The notes under the pieces are model-generated. The model saw only the letters and a program-made list of their open reading frames with translations, had not been told where the DNA came from and did not search any database. Below, piece after piece: positions 8,160 to 16,321 of a stretch of 64,000 bases of DNA (the stretch's first letter is position 1; every line of letters begins with the position of its first letter). This DNA comes from Oscillospiraceae bacterium (GTDB lineage Bacteria; Bacillota; Clostridia; Oscillospirales; Acutalibacteraceae), in NCBI GenBank assembly GCA_015065615.1, contig SVPY01000006.1:1-64000 (forward strand). Direction: 5' to 3'. The position numbers were made by a program, and so were the translations under genes.

Positions 8160-8867
8160 ATGATAAATGAATTCTCCCGCGCTGAGCTTATTTTAGGAAG
8201 CGAAGCTATGGAAAAACTTAAAAATTCCCACGTTGCCGTTTTTGGCGTTGGCGGTGTGGGCGGCTACGTTTGCGAGGCTTTAGCCAGAGGCGGCGTTTAT
8301 AAATTAAGTTTATTTGATAACGATACCGTGTCTTTAACCAATATAAACCGCCAGATTATCGCCCTTCACTCCACCATAGGCAGAAAAAAGGTGGAAGTCG
8401 CTAAAGAAAGGCTTCTCGATATAAACCCCGAAGCTGAAATTAATATTTTCGATACCTTTGTAACCGAGCAAAATATAGACGAAATTGATTTTGCTAAGTT
8501 TGACTACGTGGTAGACGCCATCGACACCGTTACAGGCAAGGTGGGAATTATCAAAAAAGCCTACGATTTAAATATACCCGTAATAAGCTCTATGGGTGCA
8601 GGCAATAAACTTGACCCCACAGCTTTTAAAGTAACCGATATTAATAAAACAAGTGTATGCCCCTTAGCCCGAGTAATGCGCAAAAAGCTAAAGGATATAG
8701 GTGTTGAAAAATGTAAAGTACTCTATTCTGAGGAGATTCCCTTAACCCCAAGAGTAAGCGAGGAAACCAAAGACGGCAGGCGTGTTACCCCCGGCAGCCT
8801 TTCCTTCGTACCCTCCGCCGCAGGACTTATTATCGCAGGGGAAGTTATTAAGGATATAATTAAATAA
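8160..8867 (+). CDS. tcdA: tRNA threonylcarbamoyladenosine dehydratase TcdA
   Basis: The protein has 235 aa, usual for the family. It belongs to the ThiF/MoeB/E1 superfamily: GVGGVGG (residues 29-35) is the nucleotide-binding loop, FDNDTVSLTNINRQ (about 51-64) the adenylation segment, and VVDAIDTVTGKVGI carries the conserved Asp. Lack of the CxxC zinc pairs and the GAGNKLDPTAFKVTDINKTSVCPLARVMRKKL segment favour TcdA (CsdL) over MoeB or ThiF. It cyclises t6A at tRNA position 37 to ct6A. It is a single gene closed by the hairpin at 8877-8910. Confidence 0.92.
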   Translation: MINEFSRAELILGSEAMEKLKNSHVAVFGVGGVGGYVCEALARGGVYKLSLFDNDTVSLTNINRQIIALHSTIGRKKVEVAKERLLDINPEAEINIFDTFVTEQNIDEIDFAKFDYVVDAIDTVTGKVGIIKKAYDLNIPVISSMGAGNKLDPTAFKVTDINKTSVCPLARVMRKKLKDIGVEKCKVLYSEEIPLTPRVSEETKDGRRVTPGSLSFVPSAAGLIIAGEVIKDIIK

Positions 8868-8876
8868 AAAATAAAA

Positions 8877-8910
8877 CGGAGAAGCTGTTTTAGTTTAAAT
8901 AGCCTCTCCG
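8877..8910. terminator. Bidirectional terminator, copy 2 of a repeated pair
   Basis: This is the same 34-base hairpin as 7178-7211, with one A/G difference in the stem. It sits between tcdA and the convergent gene at 8917 and has T tracts on both sides. Confidence 0.85.
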
Positions 8911-8916
8911 ATTTTT

Positions 8917-9321
8917 TTATTCGTCAATTATATGAATCTCGTAGCAATTGTATAAAGATTGCGGCTGTAAGTTTCCGTTCTCGTCATAAATTGTTTGTAA
9001 CGGCATGATACCTTCGTAAATAAATTTTATCCTCATATTATCTTCAAGGGCATCTGCCTTAACTCTTTTGCCGTTTTCATCATATATTTCTGTTTTATCA
9101 ATAGTGAAAAAATAATCTGCTCCTGAGTCAGCATGAACAGTAAGAAGAGTATATCCCGACGCCCCCATATAAGGTTTTTCCGTTATTACCGCATAAGATT
9201 CTATCTTTGGTAAAGTGATGGTATCGGAATCATCAGGCATAAAATGGAAAACAAACAGCACCGCCAATACAGCAATACACATTAATGAAAGAATAATAAC
9301 AGGTATTCTGAATTTTTTCAT
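8917..9321 (-). CDS. Small membrane-anchored protein of unknown function
   Basis: The protein has 134 aa. One N-terminal transmembrane helix (about residues 6-27) is followed by an extracytoplasmic part of about 105 residues predicted to be beta-rich (SYAVITEKPY, YTLLTVHADSGADYFFTI, MRIKFIYEG). The ATG has GAGGAG about 7 bases upstream. No lipobox and no family I recognise. It may be a distant relative of the other small envelope proteins in this window. Confidence 0.65.
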   Translation of the reverse strand: MKKFRIPVIILSLMCIAVLAVLFVFHFMPDDSDTITLPKIESYAVITEKPYMGASGYTLLTVHADSGADYFFTIDKTEIYDENGKRVKADALEDNMRIKFIYEGIMPLQTIYDENGNLQPQSLYNCYEIHIIDE

Positions 9322-9472
9322 TACTTCATCTCCTCATTTATTAGTAACACTATAACCATCTTTATTATATCATAGAATCTAAAAGCAAGCAACCAAGGTA
9401 CCACTCCACTCTCCGTGGAGTTTTATTTCTTTTTGCACCAAAAAACTCCTTTAAGTTTATACCATTAGTAGG

Positions 9473-9501
9473 TTTACAAGTTTAAATTTTAGATATATAA
9501 T
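9473..9501 (+). promoter_or_regulatory. Promoter of the HTH-PfkB/aldolase operon
   Basis: TTTACA (9473-9478), 17 bases, TATAAT (9496-9501), followed by AAGGAGG before the ATG at 9548. A hairpin with CTCCAC/GTGGAG arms (about 9404-9420) lies just upstream and may end upstream transcription. Confidence 0.65.
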
Positions 9502-9547
9502 TAAATCAGTAAAAACGAACTTAATTTTTTAATAAGGAGGGCAAAAT

Positions 9548-10768
9548 ATGGACGCCAAAAGTATGGGAAAGAACATCGCTTCTTTAAGAAAAAAGCAGGG
9601 TTTAACGCAAAAAGCTCTGGCAGAAAAGCTTAAAATCAGCGATAAAGCAGTAAGCAAGTGGGAGTCCGGCTTAGGTTTCCCCGAAATCACCTTACTTCCC
9701 GAAATATCCAAGCTTTTCGGTGTTTCCGTGGATTATCTTATGACAGGTGAAAGAAAAGGCATTGTAATTGCAGGTAATATTTTAACCGACGTCTGCAAAA
9801 ATATTGATACTTACCCCAAAATCGGTATGCTTGCAAATATCTCAAGCGTAAAAAGAGCCGTGGGCGGCTGCGTGCCCAACACAGGCATCGACTTAGCTAC
9901 TATAGATAAGAGCATTCCTATTTCTGCAGTGGGCAAAGTTGGCGACGACGAATACGGCAGATACGTAACGGAGAGAATGAGAAACGTGGGCATTAATACC
10001 GATATGGTAAGAATTTCAAGTAGTGCGCCCACAAGCTTCAGCGACGTTATGAATCTCCCCTCAGGCGAGAGAACTTTCTTCCACGCAAGAGGCGCCAACG
10101 CAGAATTCTCCCCTGCTGACGTGGATATAAACTCCATAAACGCTTCTATGCTTCATATCGGCTATATTTTACTTCTTGATAAATTCGATGAATTCGACGA
10201 GGAGTACGGCACGGTAATGGCAAGATTTTTGCATGATGTTCAGGAAAAGGGCATTAAAACAAGTATCGACGTAGTAAGCTCCTCCACAGCCGACTACCAG
10301 AAAACTATAGTTCCTGCTTTAAAATACTGCGACTATGCAATAATGAACGAAATCGAAAGCACAAGCATCTGGGGTCTTTCTCCCAGAGACGAAAACGGCA
10401 AGCTCAATATCCCCAATATTAAGGAAACAATGAAGCGAATTCTCGATGCAGGTGTTAAGGAGAAAGTTATAGTCCACTCTAAGGAAGCAGGTTTCCTTAT
10501 GGATAAAAATTATAACTACACCGCCGTTGCATCCCTTGATATTCCCAGAAGCGAAATCAAAGGCAGCGTAGGCGCAGGCGACGCTTACTGTGCAGGTTGC
10601 CTTTACGGTATTTATCATAATCTCCCCGATAAAGAGATTCTTGAATTTGCCTGCAGCGCTGCAAGCTTCAACCTCTTTGCAGAGGACTCCGTATCAGGTA
10701 TGAGAAGCCGCGAGGAAATTTTAAAGCTCCCTGAAAAATACGCAAGAGAAATTCACGATTTATATTAA
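9548..10768 (+). CDS. HTH (XRE) regulator fused to PfkB sugar kinase
   Basis: The protein has 406 aa. Residues about 7-65 form an XRE helix-turn-helix (SLRKKQGLTQKALAEKL, then AVSKWESGLGFPEI and SVDYLMTGE). From about residue 72 to the end it is a PfkB/ribokinase fold: GGCVPNTGIDLA (about 106-117) is the substrate glycine motif, KVGDDEYGRYV follows, and the C-terminal GSVGAGDAYCAG carries the catalytic Asp345 and anion hole. PfkB kinases are normally about 310 aa without a DNA-binding domain. Both halves look intact and there is no internal stop. The aldolase follows 37 bases later, which suggests a sugar-phosphate pathway. The likely reading is a kinase that reports substrate or ATP state to its own operon; this is inference. 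Confidence 0.88.
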   Translation: MDAKSMGKNIASLRKKQGLTQKALAEKLKISDKAVSKWESGLGFPEITLLPEISKLFGVSVDYLMTGERKGIVIAGNILTDVCKNIDTYPKIGMLANISSVKRAVGGCVPNTGIDLATIDKSIPISAVGKVGDDEYGRYVTERMRNVGINTDMVRISSSAPTSFSDVMNLPSGERTFFHARGANAEFSPADVDINSINASMLHIGYILLLDKFDEFDEEYGTVMARFLHDVQEKGIKTSIDVVSSSTADYQKTIVPALKYCDYAIMNEIESTSIWGLSPRDENGKLNIPNIKETMKRILDAGVKEKVIVHSKEAGFLMDKNYNYTAVASLDIPRSEIKGSVGAGDAYCAGCLYGIYHNLPDKEILEFACSAASFNLFAEDSVSGMRSREEILKLPEKYAREIHDLY

Positions 10769-10805
10769 TTAAAACAAAATACAATTAATTTAAAGGAGAA
10801 AACTT

Positions 10806-11642
10806 ATGTTAGTTACATTAAACGAAGTGCTCAAGAAGGCTCAGGAAGGTCACTATGCAGTAGGTCTTTTTAACACAACAGATTCCGATATGCTTCAGGC
10901 AGCTATTGAAGCAGCCGAAGAAATGCGCGCACCTATTATTATCGGCACAGCTGAAATTTTACTCCCTTACGGTGAGTTAAAGCTTATTGCTCCTTCTATT
11001 ATTGAAGCTGCAAAAAGAGCAACTGTTCCCGTTGTAGTTCACTATGACCACGGCTTAACATTCGACAGATGCATCGAAGCTTTAAAGCTTGGTTTTTCTA
11101 GCATTATGTTCGACGGCAGCGCAGGCGACGAAGAAGAAAACATCCGTGCTACAAGAGAAATGGTTAAAATTGCTCACTCTTTCGGTGCTTCCGTAGAAGG
11201 CGAAATCGGTCACGTAGGTAACGCAGACGTAGGCGATAACGAAACAAACGATATGTACACAACTCCCGAAGAGGCTCTTGATTTCATAGAGAAAACAGGT
11301 GTTGACGCACTGGCAGTTGCAATCGGTACAGCTCACGGCGCATATAAGACAAAGCCCTGCCTTGATATCGAGAGATTAAAGGCTATAAGAGCAAAGGTAG
11401 ATACTCCCCTTGTTCTTCACGGCGGCTCAGGTCTTTCTGACGATGACTTCAGAACCACTATTAAAGAGGGTATTTCTAAGGTTAATATCTTTACAGACCT
11501 CTGCTTAGCAGGTGAAAAGGGTGTTAAGGAAGGTCTTGAAAAGGGCGTTGGCTACTTAGAGACAAGAAACATCAAGAAAAACGCTATCAAAGAAGCTGTA
11601 AAAGCTAAAATGGAGCTTTTTGGCTGCGTAGGTAAAGCATAA
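10806..11642 (+). CDS. Class II ketose-bisphosphate aldolase
   Basis: The protein has 278 aa, the length of the GatY/KbaY/FbaA group. Metal and catalytic residues are visible: YDHG (Asp81 as proton donor, His82 zinc ligand), EGEIGHVG (about 131-138), GTAHGAYK (His177) and HGGSGL (His205). It splits a ketose bisphosphate to dihydroxyacetone phosphate and an aldehyde. The substrate could be fructose- or tagatose-bisphosphate or a related compound, because the short form is shared by several specificities. It follows the HTH-PfkB kinase in one operon, so the kinase product is the likely substrate. AAAGGAG lies 7 bases before the ATG, and codon use looks like that of a well-expressed gene. Confidence 0.9.
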   Translation: MLVTLNEVLKKAQEGHYAVGLFNTTDSDMLQAAIEAAEEMRAPIIIGTAEILLPYGELKLIAPSIIEAAKRATVPVVVHYDHGLTFDRCIEALKLGFSSIMFDGSAGDEEENIRATREMVKIAHSFGASVEGEIGHVGNADVGDNETNDMYTTPEEALDFIEKTGVDALAVAIGTAHGAYKTKPCLDIERLKAIRAKVDTPLVLHGGSGLSDDDFRTTIKEGISKVNIFTDLCLAGEKGVKEGLEKGVGYLETRNIKKNAIKEAVKAKMELFGCVGKA

Positions 11643-11659
11643 TTAAATAAGGCGAATTC

Positions 11660-11699
11660 AACGGAGACGTTTTGAAAAAGACGTCCCCGTTTTTCTTTT
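11660..11699 (+). terminator. Terminator of the kinase-aldolase operon
   Basis: AACGGAGACGT and ACGTCCCCGTT form an 11-bp stem with one mismatch, followed by TTTTTCTTTT. Confidence 0.85.
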
Positions 11700-11730
11700 G
11701 CCATTTTAGATGCGTTTGCCACTATTTTAA

Positions 11731-11760
11731 TTGACAAATTCATACCTGCGCCCTTATAAT
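11731..11760 (+). promoter_or_regulatory. Promoter of the first serine hydrolase
   Basis: TTGACA (11731-11736), an 18-base spacer and TATAAT (11755-11760). Both boxes match the consensus exactly. Confidence 0.8.
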
Positions 11761-11790
11761 TAAAATATAAAGACGAAAGGAATGAACAAA

Positions 11791-13263
11791 ATGAGTAATA
11801 ATGAATTTTTCTTCCAAAGAACCTCTCCCGAAAGCCTCGGCATACCCTCCTATGCTATTGAGGGCTTCATAAACAATATAGAAAAAGAGGGAATTGAGCT
11901 TCACAGCCTTATGATTCTGCGCCACGGCAAAGTATGTGCCGAAGGCTGGTGGAAACCCTATAGTAAAAACGAGCTTCATAACGTCCACTCTTTTACAAAA
12001 AGCTTTGTTTCCACTGCTTTCGGTATACTTGAAAGCGAGGGCATTCTCTCCCTTGAAGATAGCGTAATTTCATTTTTCCCGGAAGAAACACCCGAAAACC
12101 CAAGCGAAAACCTTAAAAATATGAAGATCCGCCACCTTTTAAGTATGAGCTGCGGCCACCACGATGAGCCAAGAATCACCGATAAAAATTTCGTGAAGGC
12201 ATTTTTAAGCCACCCTGTTACCCATGAGCCCGGCACCTACTTCCGCTATAATTCCGCCGCCACTCACTTAGTAAGCAGAATTATCCACAAGGTAACAGGC
12301 AAAACTTTCATTGAATTTTTAAAGCCTTATATATTTGAGCCTATGGGTTTCGGTGAATTCTCCTGTTCAAATAATTCTGACGGCTTCCCCTCAGGCGGTG
12401 GCGGTCTTGCCCTTAAAACAGAGGATATGACTAAGCTTGCCGCTCTTTATTTAAATAAAGGCAAATGGCAGGGAAAAGAACTTATCCCCGAAAAATGGAT
12501 AGAAACAGCCACAATTCCTCAGGTAGATAATTCCAACGGCGAGCACCGTGAAAATAATGAGGACTGGGAAGCAGGCTACGGCTACCAGATGTGGATGAAT
12601 AAAAATAAACACTCCTACCGTTTCGACGGTGCCTTCGGTCAGGAAGCCTTCGTATGCCAGGATGAAGATTTAGCAGTAGTTTTCACAGCGGCAAGCTACC
12701 GCCTCGGTGATATTTTTGATTTGATCCGCCGTTATATTTTGAATAATCTTTCAGATAAAGCTCTGCCCGAAAATACAGGTGCTTCAGGCGAACTTATAAA
12801 CAAGCTTAATAATTTACGCCTGCCGGAACTTATAAAGAGTGAAAAATCCCTTATGGAGTTAAATGCCAGCGGCAAAAAGCTTGCGCTTGAAGATAACAAA
12901 CTCACTTTCATAGCCGCAGGCAACTTTATGAACGCCCCTTTAATAAGCGGTGTTAAATTTATAACCCCTGTTTTCGAAGAAGATAAAGTGATTTTAACCT
13001 TTGAAAACGGAGAAAAATCAGAAACTATAGCTGCAGGCACAAAGGGTGAAGCTATCAAAAACACCATCAAAACAGAAAACGGCGAGCTCGATTTCTATGC
13101 CAGCGCAAAATGGCTTGATCAGAACGTATTAAGCATCACCTACAGAACACTTAAAATAGTAAGAAGCACAAATTTAACTATTACCTATCACTTAAATTCC
13201 GCCGAAATAAGCGTAGAACACGCCCTTCGAGGCAATAAAGAAACTATTAAAGCAATATTTTAA
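11791..13263 (+). CDS. Serine hydrolase, class C beta-lactamase fold
   Basis: The protein has 490 aa from the ATG at 11791, which sits about 10 bases after GAAAGG; an ATG three codons earlier overlaps that box. SFTKS (about residues 67-71) is the SxxK nucleophile motif, YNSAATH is the YxN motif, and FDGAFGQ takes the place of the KTG/HxG box. The first 320 or so residues are the catalytic domain; the remaining 160 look like a beta-rich accessory domain. There is no signal peptide, so it probably acts inside the cell on esters or peptides rather than on antibiotics. The shorter protein at 35432-36337 is a paralog of the catalytic part. It is a single gene just upstream of the GH42 gene but with its own promoter and terminator. 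Confidence 0.85.
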   Translation: MSNNEFFFQRTSPESLGIPSYAIEGFINNIEKEGIELHSLMILRHGKVCAEGWWKPYSKNELHNVHSFTKSFVSTAFGILESEGILSLEDSVISFFPEETPENPSENLKNMKIRHLLSMSCGHHDEPRITDKNFVKAFLSHPVTHEPGTYFRYNSAATHLVSRIIHKVTGKTFIEFLKPYIFEPMGFGEFSCSNNSDGFPSGGGGLALKTEDMTKLAALYLNKGKWQGKELIPEKWIETATIPQVDNSNGEHRENNEDWEAGYGYQMWMNKNKHSYRFDGAFGQEAFVCQDEDLAVVFTAASYRLGDIFDLIRRYILNNLSDKALPENTGASGELINKLNNLRLPELIKSEKSLMELNASGKKLALEDNKLTFIAAGNFMNAPLISGVKFITPVFEEDKVILTFENGEKSETIAAGTKGEAIKNTIKTENGELDFYASAKWLDQNVLSITYRTLKIVRSTNLTITYHLNSAEISVEHALRGNKETIKAIF

Positions 13264-13271
13264 AACTAAAG

Positions 13272-13304
13272 AAAGCCTGCAGTAATTATGCAGGCTTTTT
13301 TCTT
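13272..13304 (+). terminator. Terminator of the first serine hydrolase gene
   Basis: AAAGCCTGC and GCAGGCTTT pair around a 9-base loop and are followed by a T-rich run. Confidence 0.9.
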
Positions 13305-13308
13305 TTTA

Positions 13309-13337
13309 TTGACCTTAAGAATAAATTAAGCTATAAT
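13309..13337 (+). promoter_or_regulatory. Promoter of the GH42 gene
   Basis: TTGACC (13309-13314), 17 bases, TATAAT (13332-13337). The -35 begins within 5 bases of the preceding terminator. Confidence 0.78.
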
Positions 13338-13394
13338 GAAGTCACTGAATTCGGAATTTATTTTATTTTTAAACCCGAAAGGAGAAATATTGCT

Positions 13395-15371
13395 ATGGAT
13401 AAAAAATATGAACCTTTATATTTAGGCTCTGCTTACTACCCCGAGGACTGGGACGAAAGCGAAATGCCCGCTGACATTGAAAAAATGCAGAAATACGGTA
13501 TGAACGTTGCCCGTATGGCTGAGTTTGCATGGGCAAAAATGGAGCCTGAAGAAGGTAAATTTGACTTTAGCTGGCTTCACAAGGTAGTTGATTCCCTTGC
13601 GGAAAAGGGCATCAAATCAATTTTGGGTACACCTACCGCCACACCTCCTATTTGGCTTTCCAAATTATATCCCGACGTTATGTATGAAAGCATCAACGGC
13701 AGGAGGAAGAATCACAGCGGCAGACGCCATTGCTGCTCAAATAACCCCCATTACATCTATTATTCCCGCAGAATCGTGGAAGAAATGGCTAAATCCTTTG
13801 AAAATGACGAAAACGTTATAGGCTGGCAGATAGATAACGAAATCTACCACAACGAAGGCTGCTTCTGCCCTGAGTGCGTGGCAAAATTCCGCCTTAACTT
13901 AAAGAAAAAATACGGTACTATAGAGAATTTAAATAAAACCTGGACTTTGAACCTATTTAGCCAGATGTATACAAGCTTTGACGAAGTACCACCGCCACGT
14001 GACTCTTGGATTAACCCCCACCTTGCTTTTGAATGGTTCTGCTTCCAGAATGAAAGCAACATCGCTTTCGTAAAAATGCAAGCGGATATCTTAAGGAAGT
14101 ATACAAAAGCGCCCATCGGTACCGACTGTATGCCCTTAAACGGCCTCGACTACGAGAAAATTGCCGAATTTTCTGACGTTATTCAGTATAACCACTATAA
14201 CACCAAGGAAAATTTATGGGTAACAAACTTCTGGTTTGACTATTTAAGAAATTTAAAGGACAGACCCTTCTGGAATACCGAGACCGCTACCTGCTGGAAC
14301 GGCGGCACAGCTCTTCATCAAAGCATCAAACCCGAGGGCTTCTGCCGAGTTAACTCCTTTATGCCCGTAGCTTTGGGCGGCGAAGCTAACCTCTACTGGC
14401 TGTGGAGAACACATCAGGCAGGCCACGAATTAGTTCACGGCGGCGTGTTATATTCTAACGGCAGACCCTACCACATTATAAACGAGGTTATGGACACAGC
14501 CGAGATACTTAAGAAATCCACAGAATTCATAAGAGAAACTAAGGTAGATACCAAGGTAGCCCTTCACTTTACTTCAAAGAACTGGAATATGTTCCTCTCC
14601 CAGGCTTTAACAGACGGCTTTAAGTACATAGACCACTTAACCGAAGATGCTTACAAACCCCTTGTAAAAGCTGGCGTAAGACCCGACGTTATCGGTGCTA
14701 AGGCGGATTTAAGCAAATACGAAGTTATATTCTCACCCTTTATGATGACTCTTGAGGACGGCAACCTCCCCGAAAACATCAAGGAATGGGTAGAAAACGG
14801 CGGAACCTGGGTTGCAGGACCTATGACCGATATAAGAACCTGGTGCGGCGCTAACTACACAAAGTCCGCTTACGGCATTTTAGAGGAAATTACCGACGCT
14901 TACCGCCTTTATCAGATACCCGACTTTGATAATATTATAAAAGCAAAGTGGGCAGACGGCGAAGAATTTACAGGCACACGCCTCTATGACGTTTACGAGG
15001 AAACTGAGGGCACACTGGCTTCCATCACAGCAGGTCACAGCGCTCTTATCAATAAGCCCATTATCCTCAAGAAGCCTTGCGGCAAGGGTCAGGTTATTCT
15101 TCTCGGTACAATTCCTTCCGAAAAGGATATGATAAAGCTCATTAAATTAGCTCTTGAAACGAAAAATATTAAGCCTATGGAGTTTGAAGGCGGTATAACA
15201 GCAGTTAAGCGAACAGGCGAAAATAAAAACGGCCTTATCTTAATTGAAAACGCAGCCGAAAACGCATCCTTCAAGCTTGAAAATAAGATGCAGGACATTT
15301 TAACAGGCGAAATTTATGAAGGAGAAATATCCCTTACACCTTATCAGATCCTCATTTTGGAAGGAATTTAA
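13395..15371 (+). CDS. GH42 beta-galactosidase
   Basis: The protein has 658 aa, standard for glycoside hydrolase family 42, and removes terminal beta-galactose. Residues 1 to about 380 are the TIM barrel: YYPEDWDE near the start, acid/base Glu149 in GWQIDNEIYH and nucleophile Glu296 in FWNTETATCW. Cys114 with the CFCPEC cluster (Cys156, 158, 161) is the structural zinc site seen in many members. The trimerisation domain (about 395-590, FSPFMMTLEDGNLPENIKEWVENGG) and a small C-terminal beta domain follow. There is no signal peptide, so it acts on imported oligosaccharides. GAAAGGAG precedes the ATG by 9 bases. It is a single gene. Confidence 0.95.
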   Translation: MDKKYEPLYLGSAYYPEDWDESEMPADIEKMQKYGMNVARMAEFAWAKMEPEEGKFDFSWLHKVVDSLAEKGIKSILGTPTATPPIWLSKLYPDVMYESINGRRKNHSGRRHCCSNNPHYIYYSRRIVEEMAKSFENDENVIGWQIDNEIYHNEGCFCPECVAKFRLNLKKKYGTIENLNKTWTLNLFSQMYTSFDEVPPPRDSWINPHLAFEWFCFQNESNIAFVKMQADILRKYTKAPIGTDCMPLNGLDYEKIAEFSDVIQYNHYNTKENLWVTNFWFDYLRNLKDRPFWNTETATCWNGGTALHQSIKPEGFCRVNSFMPVALGGEANLYWLWRTHQAGHELVHGGVLYSNGRPYHIINEVMDTAEILKKSTEFIRETKVDTKVALHFTSKNWNMFLSQALTDGFKYIDHLTEDAYKPLVKAGVRPDVIGAKADLSKYEVIFSPFMMTLEDGNLPENIKEWVENGGTWVAGPMTDIRTWCGANYTKSAYGILEEITDAYRLYQIPDFDNIIKAKWADGEEFTGTRLYDVYEETEGTLASITAGHSALINKPIILKKPCGKGQVILLGTIPSEKDMIKLIKLALETKNIKPMEFEGGITAVKRTGENKNGLILIENAAENASFKLENKMQDILTGEIYEGEISLTPYQILILEGI

Positions 15372-15390
15372 TTTTTTATAACTTTATTCT

Positions 15391-15586
15391 GCCTTCCCCT
15401 TGAGGGGAAGGTGCTGAGCGTAACTTGTTCGCGAAGCGGATGAGGTGAAATCGAGGTAAGATAAGGTTATGTTTTATTAAAAGTAAGTTGAACGCAGGCG
15501 TGATGTTACAAGAATTAATCGTTTTTCACCACCTCATCCACCTGCTCATTACAATCGCAGGTCCCCCTTCCCCTCAAGGGGAAGGC
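15391..15586. mobile_element. MITE-like palindromic element (196 bp)
   Basis: The ends are exact 21-bp inverted repeats: 15391-15411 starting GCCTTCCCCTTGAGG and 15566-15586 ending CAAGGGGAAGGC. Each end is itself nearly palindromic. Inside them a second pair, GGATGAGGTG (about 15438-15447) and CACCTCATCC (about 15530-15539), lets the whole element fold on itself. It contains no open frame. Size, structure and position after a gene fit a non-autonomous miniature transposable element or REP-like repeat. No clear target duplication is visible. Confidence 0.7.
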
Positions 15587-15620
15587 AACGTTTAATTTAC
15601 ACATCTTCTAAAAAATTAAA

Positions 15621-15659
15621 CCCCCGAAGGAATAAGCTTTAGCCTACTTCTTCGGGGGT
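15621..15659. terminator. Terminator hairpin, copy 1 of exact 39-bp repeat
   Basis: The CCCCCGAAG ... CTTCGGGGG stem closes the barstar operon on the minus strand and has a T run on the plus strand too. The 39 bases recur without change at 16592-16630. Confidence 0.9.
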
Positions 15660-15664
15660 ATTTT

Positions 15665-15967
15665 TTATTCTATTTCATAATCAAAAGGCAAAATATCGTT
15701 ATATTCCCTGCTTTGCACATATCTTTCTTCACTGAATCTTTCAAGTATATCCGCCATTATTTTAAGTGATGGAGCGAGCTCCTTATTTACTGTGTAAAAG
15801 CCTTTAATCATAAGCTTTTCTGCAGAACATTCACTGCGCAGTAAATCGTAAAATGCATCGAAGTTTTTTCCGTACCAATCGGGAAAACCGAAAGCGGTTT
15901 TAATTCTTTCGTGCAATTCCATAAGATATTTGCAGTCTGTTAAATCTAATATAATTTGTTTTTTCAC
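15665..15967 (-). CDS. Barstar-family protein
   Basis: The protein has 100 aa, slightly longer than barstar itself (about 90). Family marks are the IILDLTDCKYLMELHERIKTAF start and the hallmark FPDWYGKNFDAFYDLL (about residues 28-43), whose equivalent in barstar plugs the RNase active site. Barstar inhibits secreted barnase-type RNases inside the producing cell. No barnase or other nuclease is encoded nearby, so this is an orphan inhibitor: immunity against a neighbour's toxin or a partner encoded elsewhere. It starts with GTG, 13 bases after the HTH gene, with AAGG as ribosome binding site, so it is the second gene of the operon. Confidence 0.9.
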   Translation of the reverse strand: MKKQIILDLTDCKYLMELHERIKTAFGFPDWYGKNFDAFYDLLRSECSAEKLMIKGFYTVNKELAPSLKIMADILERFSEERYVQSREYNDILPFDYEIE

Positions 15968-15980
15968 GCAGACACCTTAA

Positions 15981-16199
15981 TTACTTAAGCTTTCTTGGAT
16001 TTTCTATAAGTCCAAGAAGATAATCAACAGAAACGTTATAATACTTTGCCAAAATGATATATTTATCCACACCCATCATCTGCGCGCCTGTTTCCCACTT
16101 ACTTACCTGCTGCCTTGTTGTTTTCAGTATTTCTGCAACATCCGCTTGAGTAAGGTCACGATCTTCCCTAACATCCTTAAGTCTCTCGTAATATTCCAT
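15981..16199 (-). CDS. XRE-family HTH repressor
   Basis: The protein has 72 aa and is little more than a DNA-binding domain: RLKDVREDRDLTQADVAEIL, then TTRQQVSKWETGAQMMGVDKYIILAKYYNVSVDYLLGL, the usual XRE/Cro layout. It heads a two-gene operon with barstar. Three copies of a 16-bp palindrome lie between it and the divergent DUF6809 gene, so it very likely binds there and controls both directions, including its own gene. GGAG is 9 bases upstream of the ATG. Confidence 0.92.
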   Translation of the reverse strand: MEYYERLKDVREDRDLTQADVAEILKTTRQQVSKWETGAQMMGVDKYIILAKYYNVSVDYLLGLIENPRKLK

Positions 16200-16237
16200 A
16201 GCATTTCTCCGATTATTAATTTAGATAATTATACCAT

Positions 16238-16304
16238 GAACCCTATAAGATGCCCTTGACTTGCACCTTATAAGGTGCTATAATATTTGCATCTTATAAG
16301 GTGA
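16238..16304. promoter_or_regulatory. Divergent promoter with three phased operators
   Basis: The plus promoter is TTGACT (16256-16261), 17 bases, TATAAT (16279-16284). A perfect 16-bp palindrome GCACCTTATAAGGTGC (16263-16278) fills the spacer. Related copies lie at 16238-16253 (13/16 match) and 16289-16304 (14/16 match), so the centres are 25 and 26 bp apart. The first copy overlaps the minus-strand promoter of the HTH gene (TATAAT near 16229-16234). Bound repressor would cover the -10 and -35 directly. Confidence 0.88.
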
Positions 16305-16321
16305 CCAAAGGAGGCAAATAT

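Noticed and set aside
11791..13263. Antibiotic beta-lactamase
   Set aside because: SxxK and YxN motifs are present but there is no signal peptide and the third motif is altered; a cytoplasmic esterase or peptidase role is more likely. The same holds for 35432-36337.
15665..15967. Complete barnase-barstar toxin-antitoxin pair
   Set aside because: No barnase-like or other RNase gene is next to barstar; DUF6809 has no recognisable nuclease motif.
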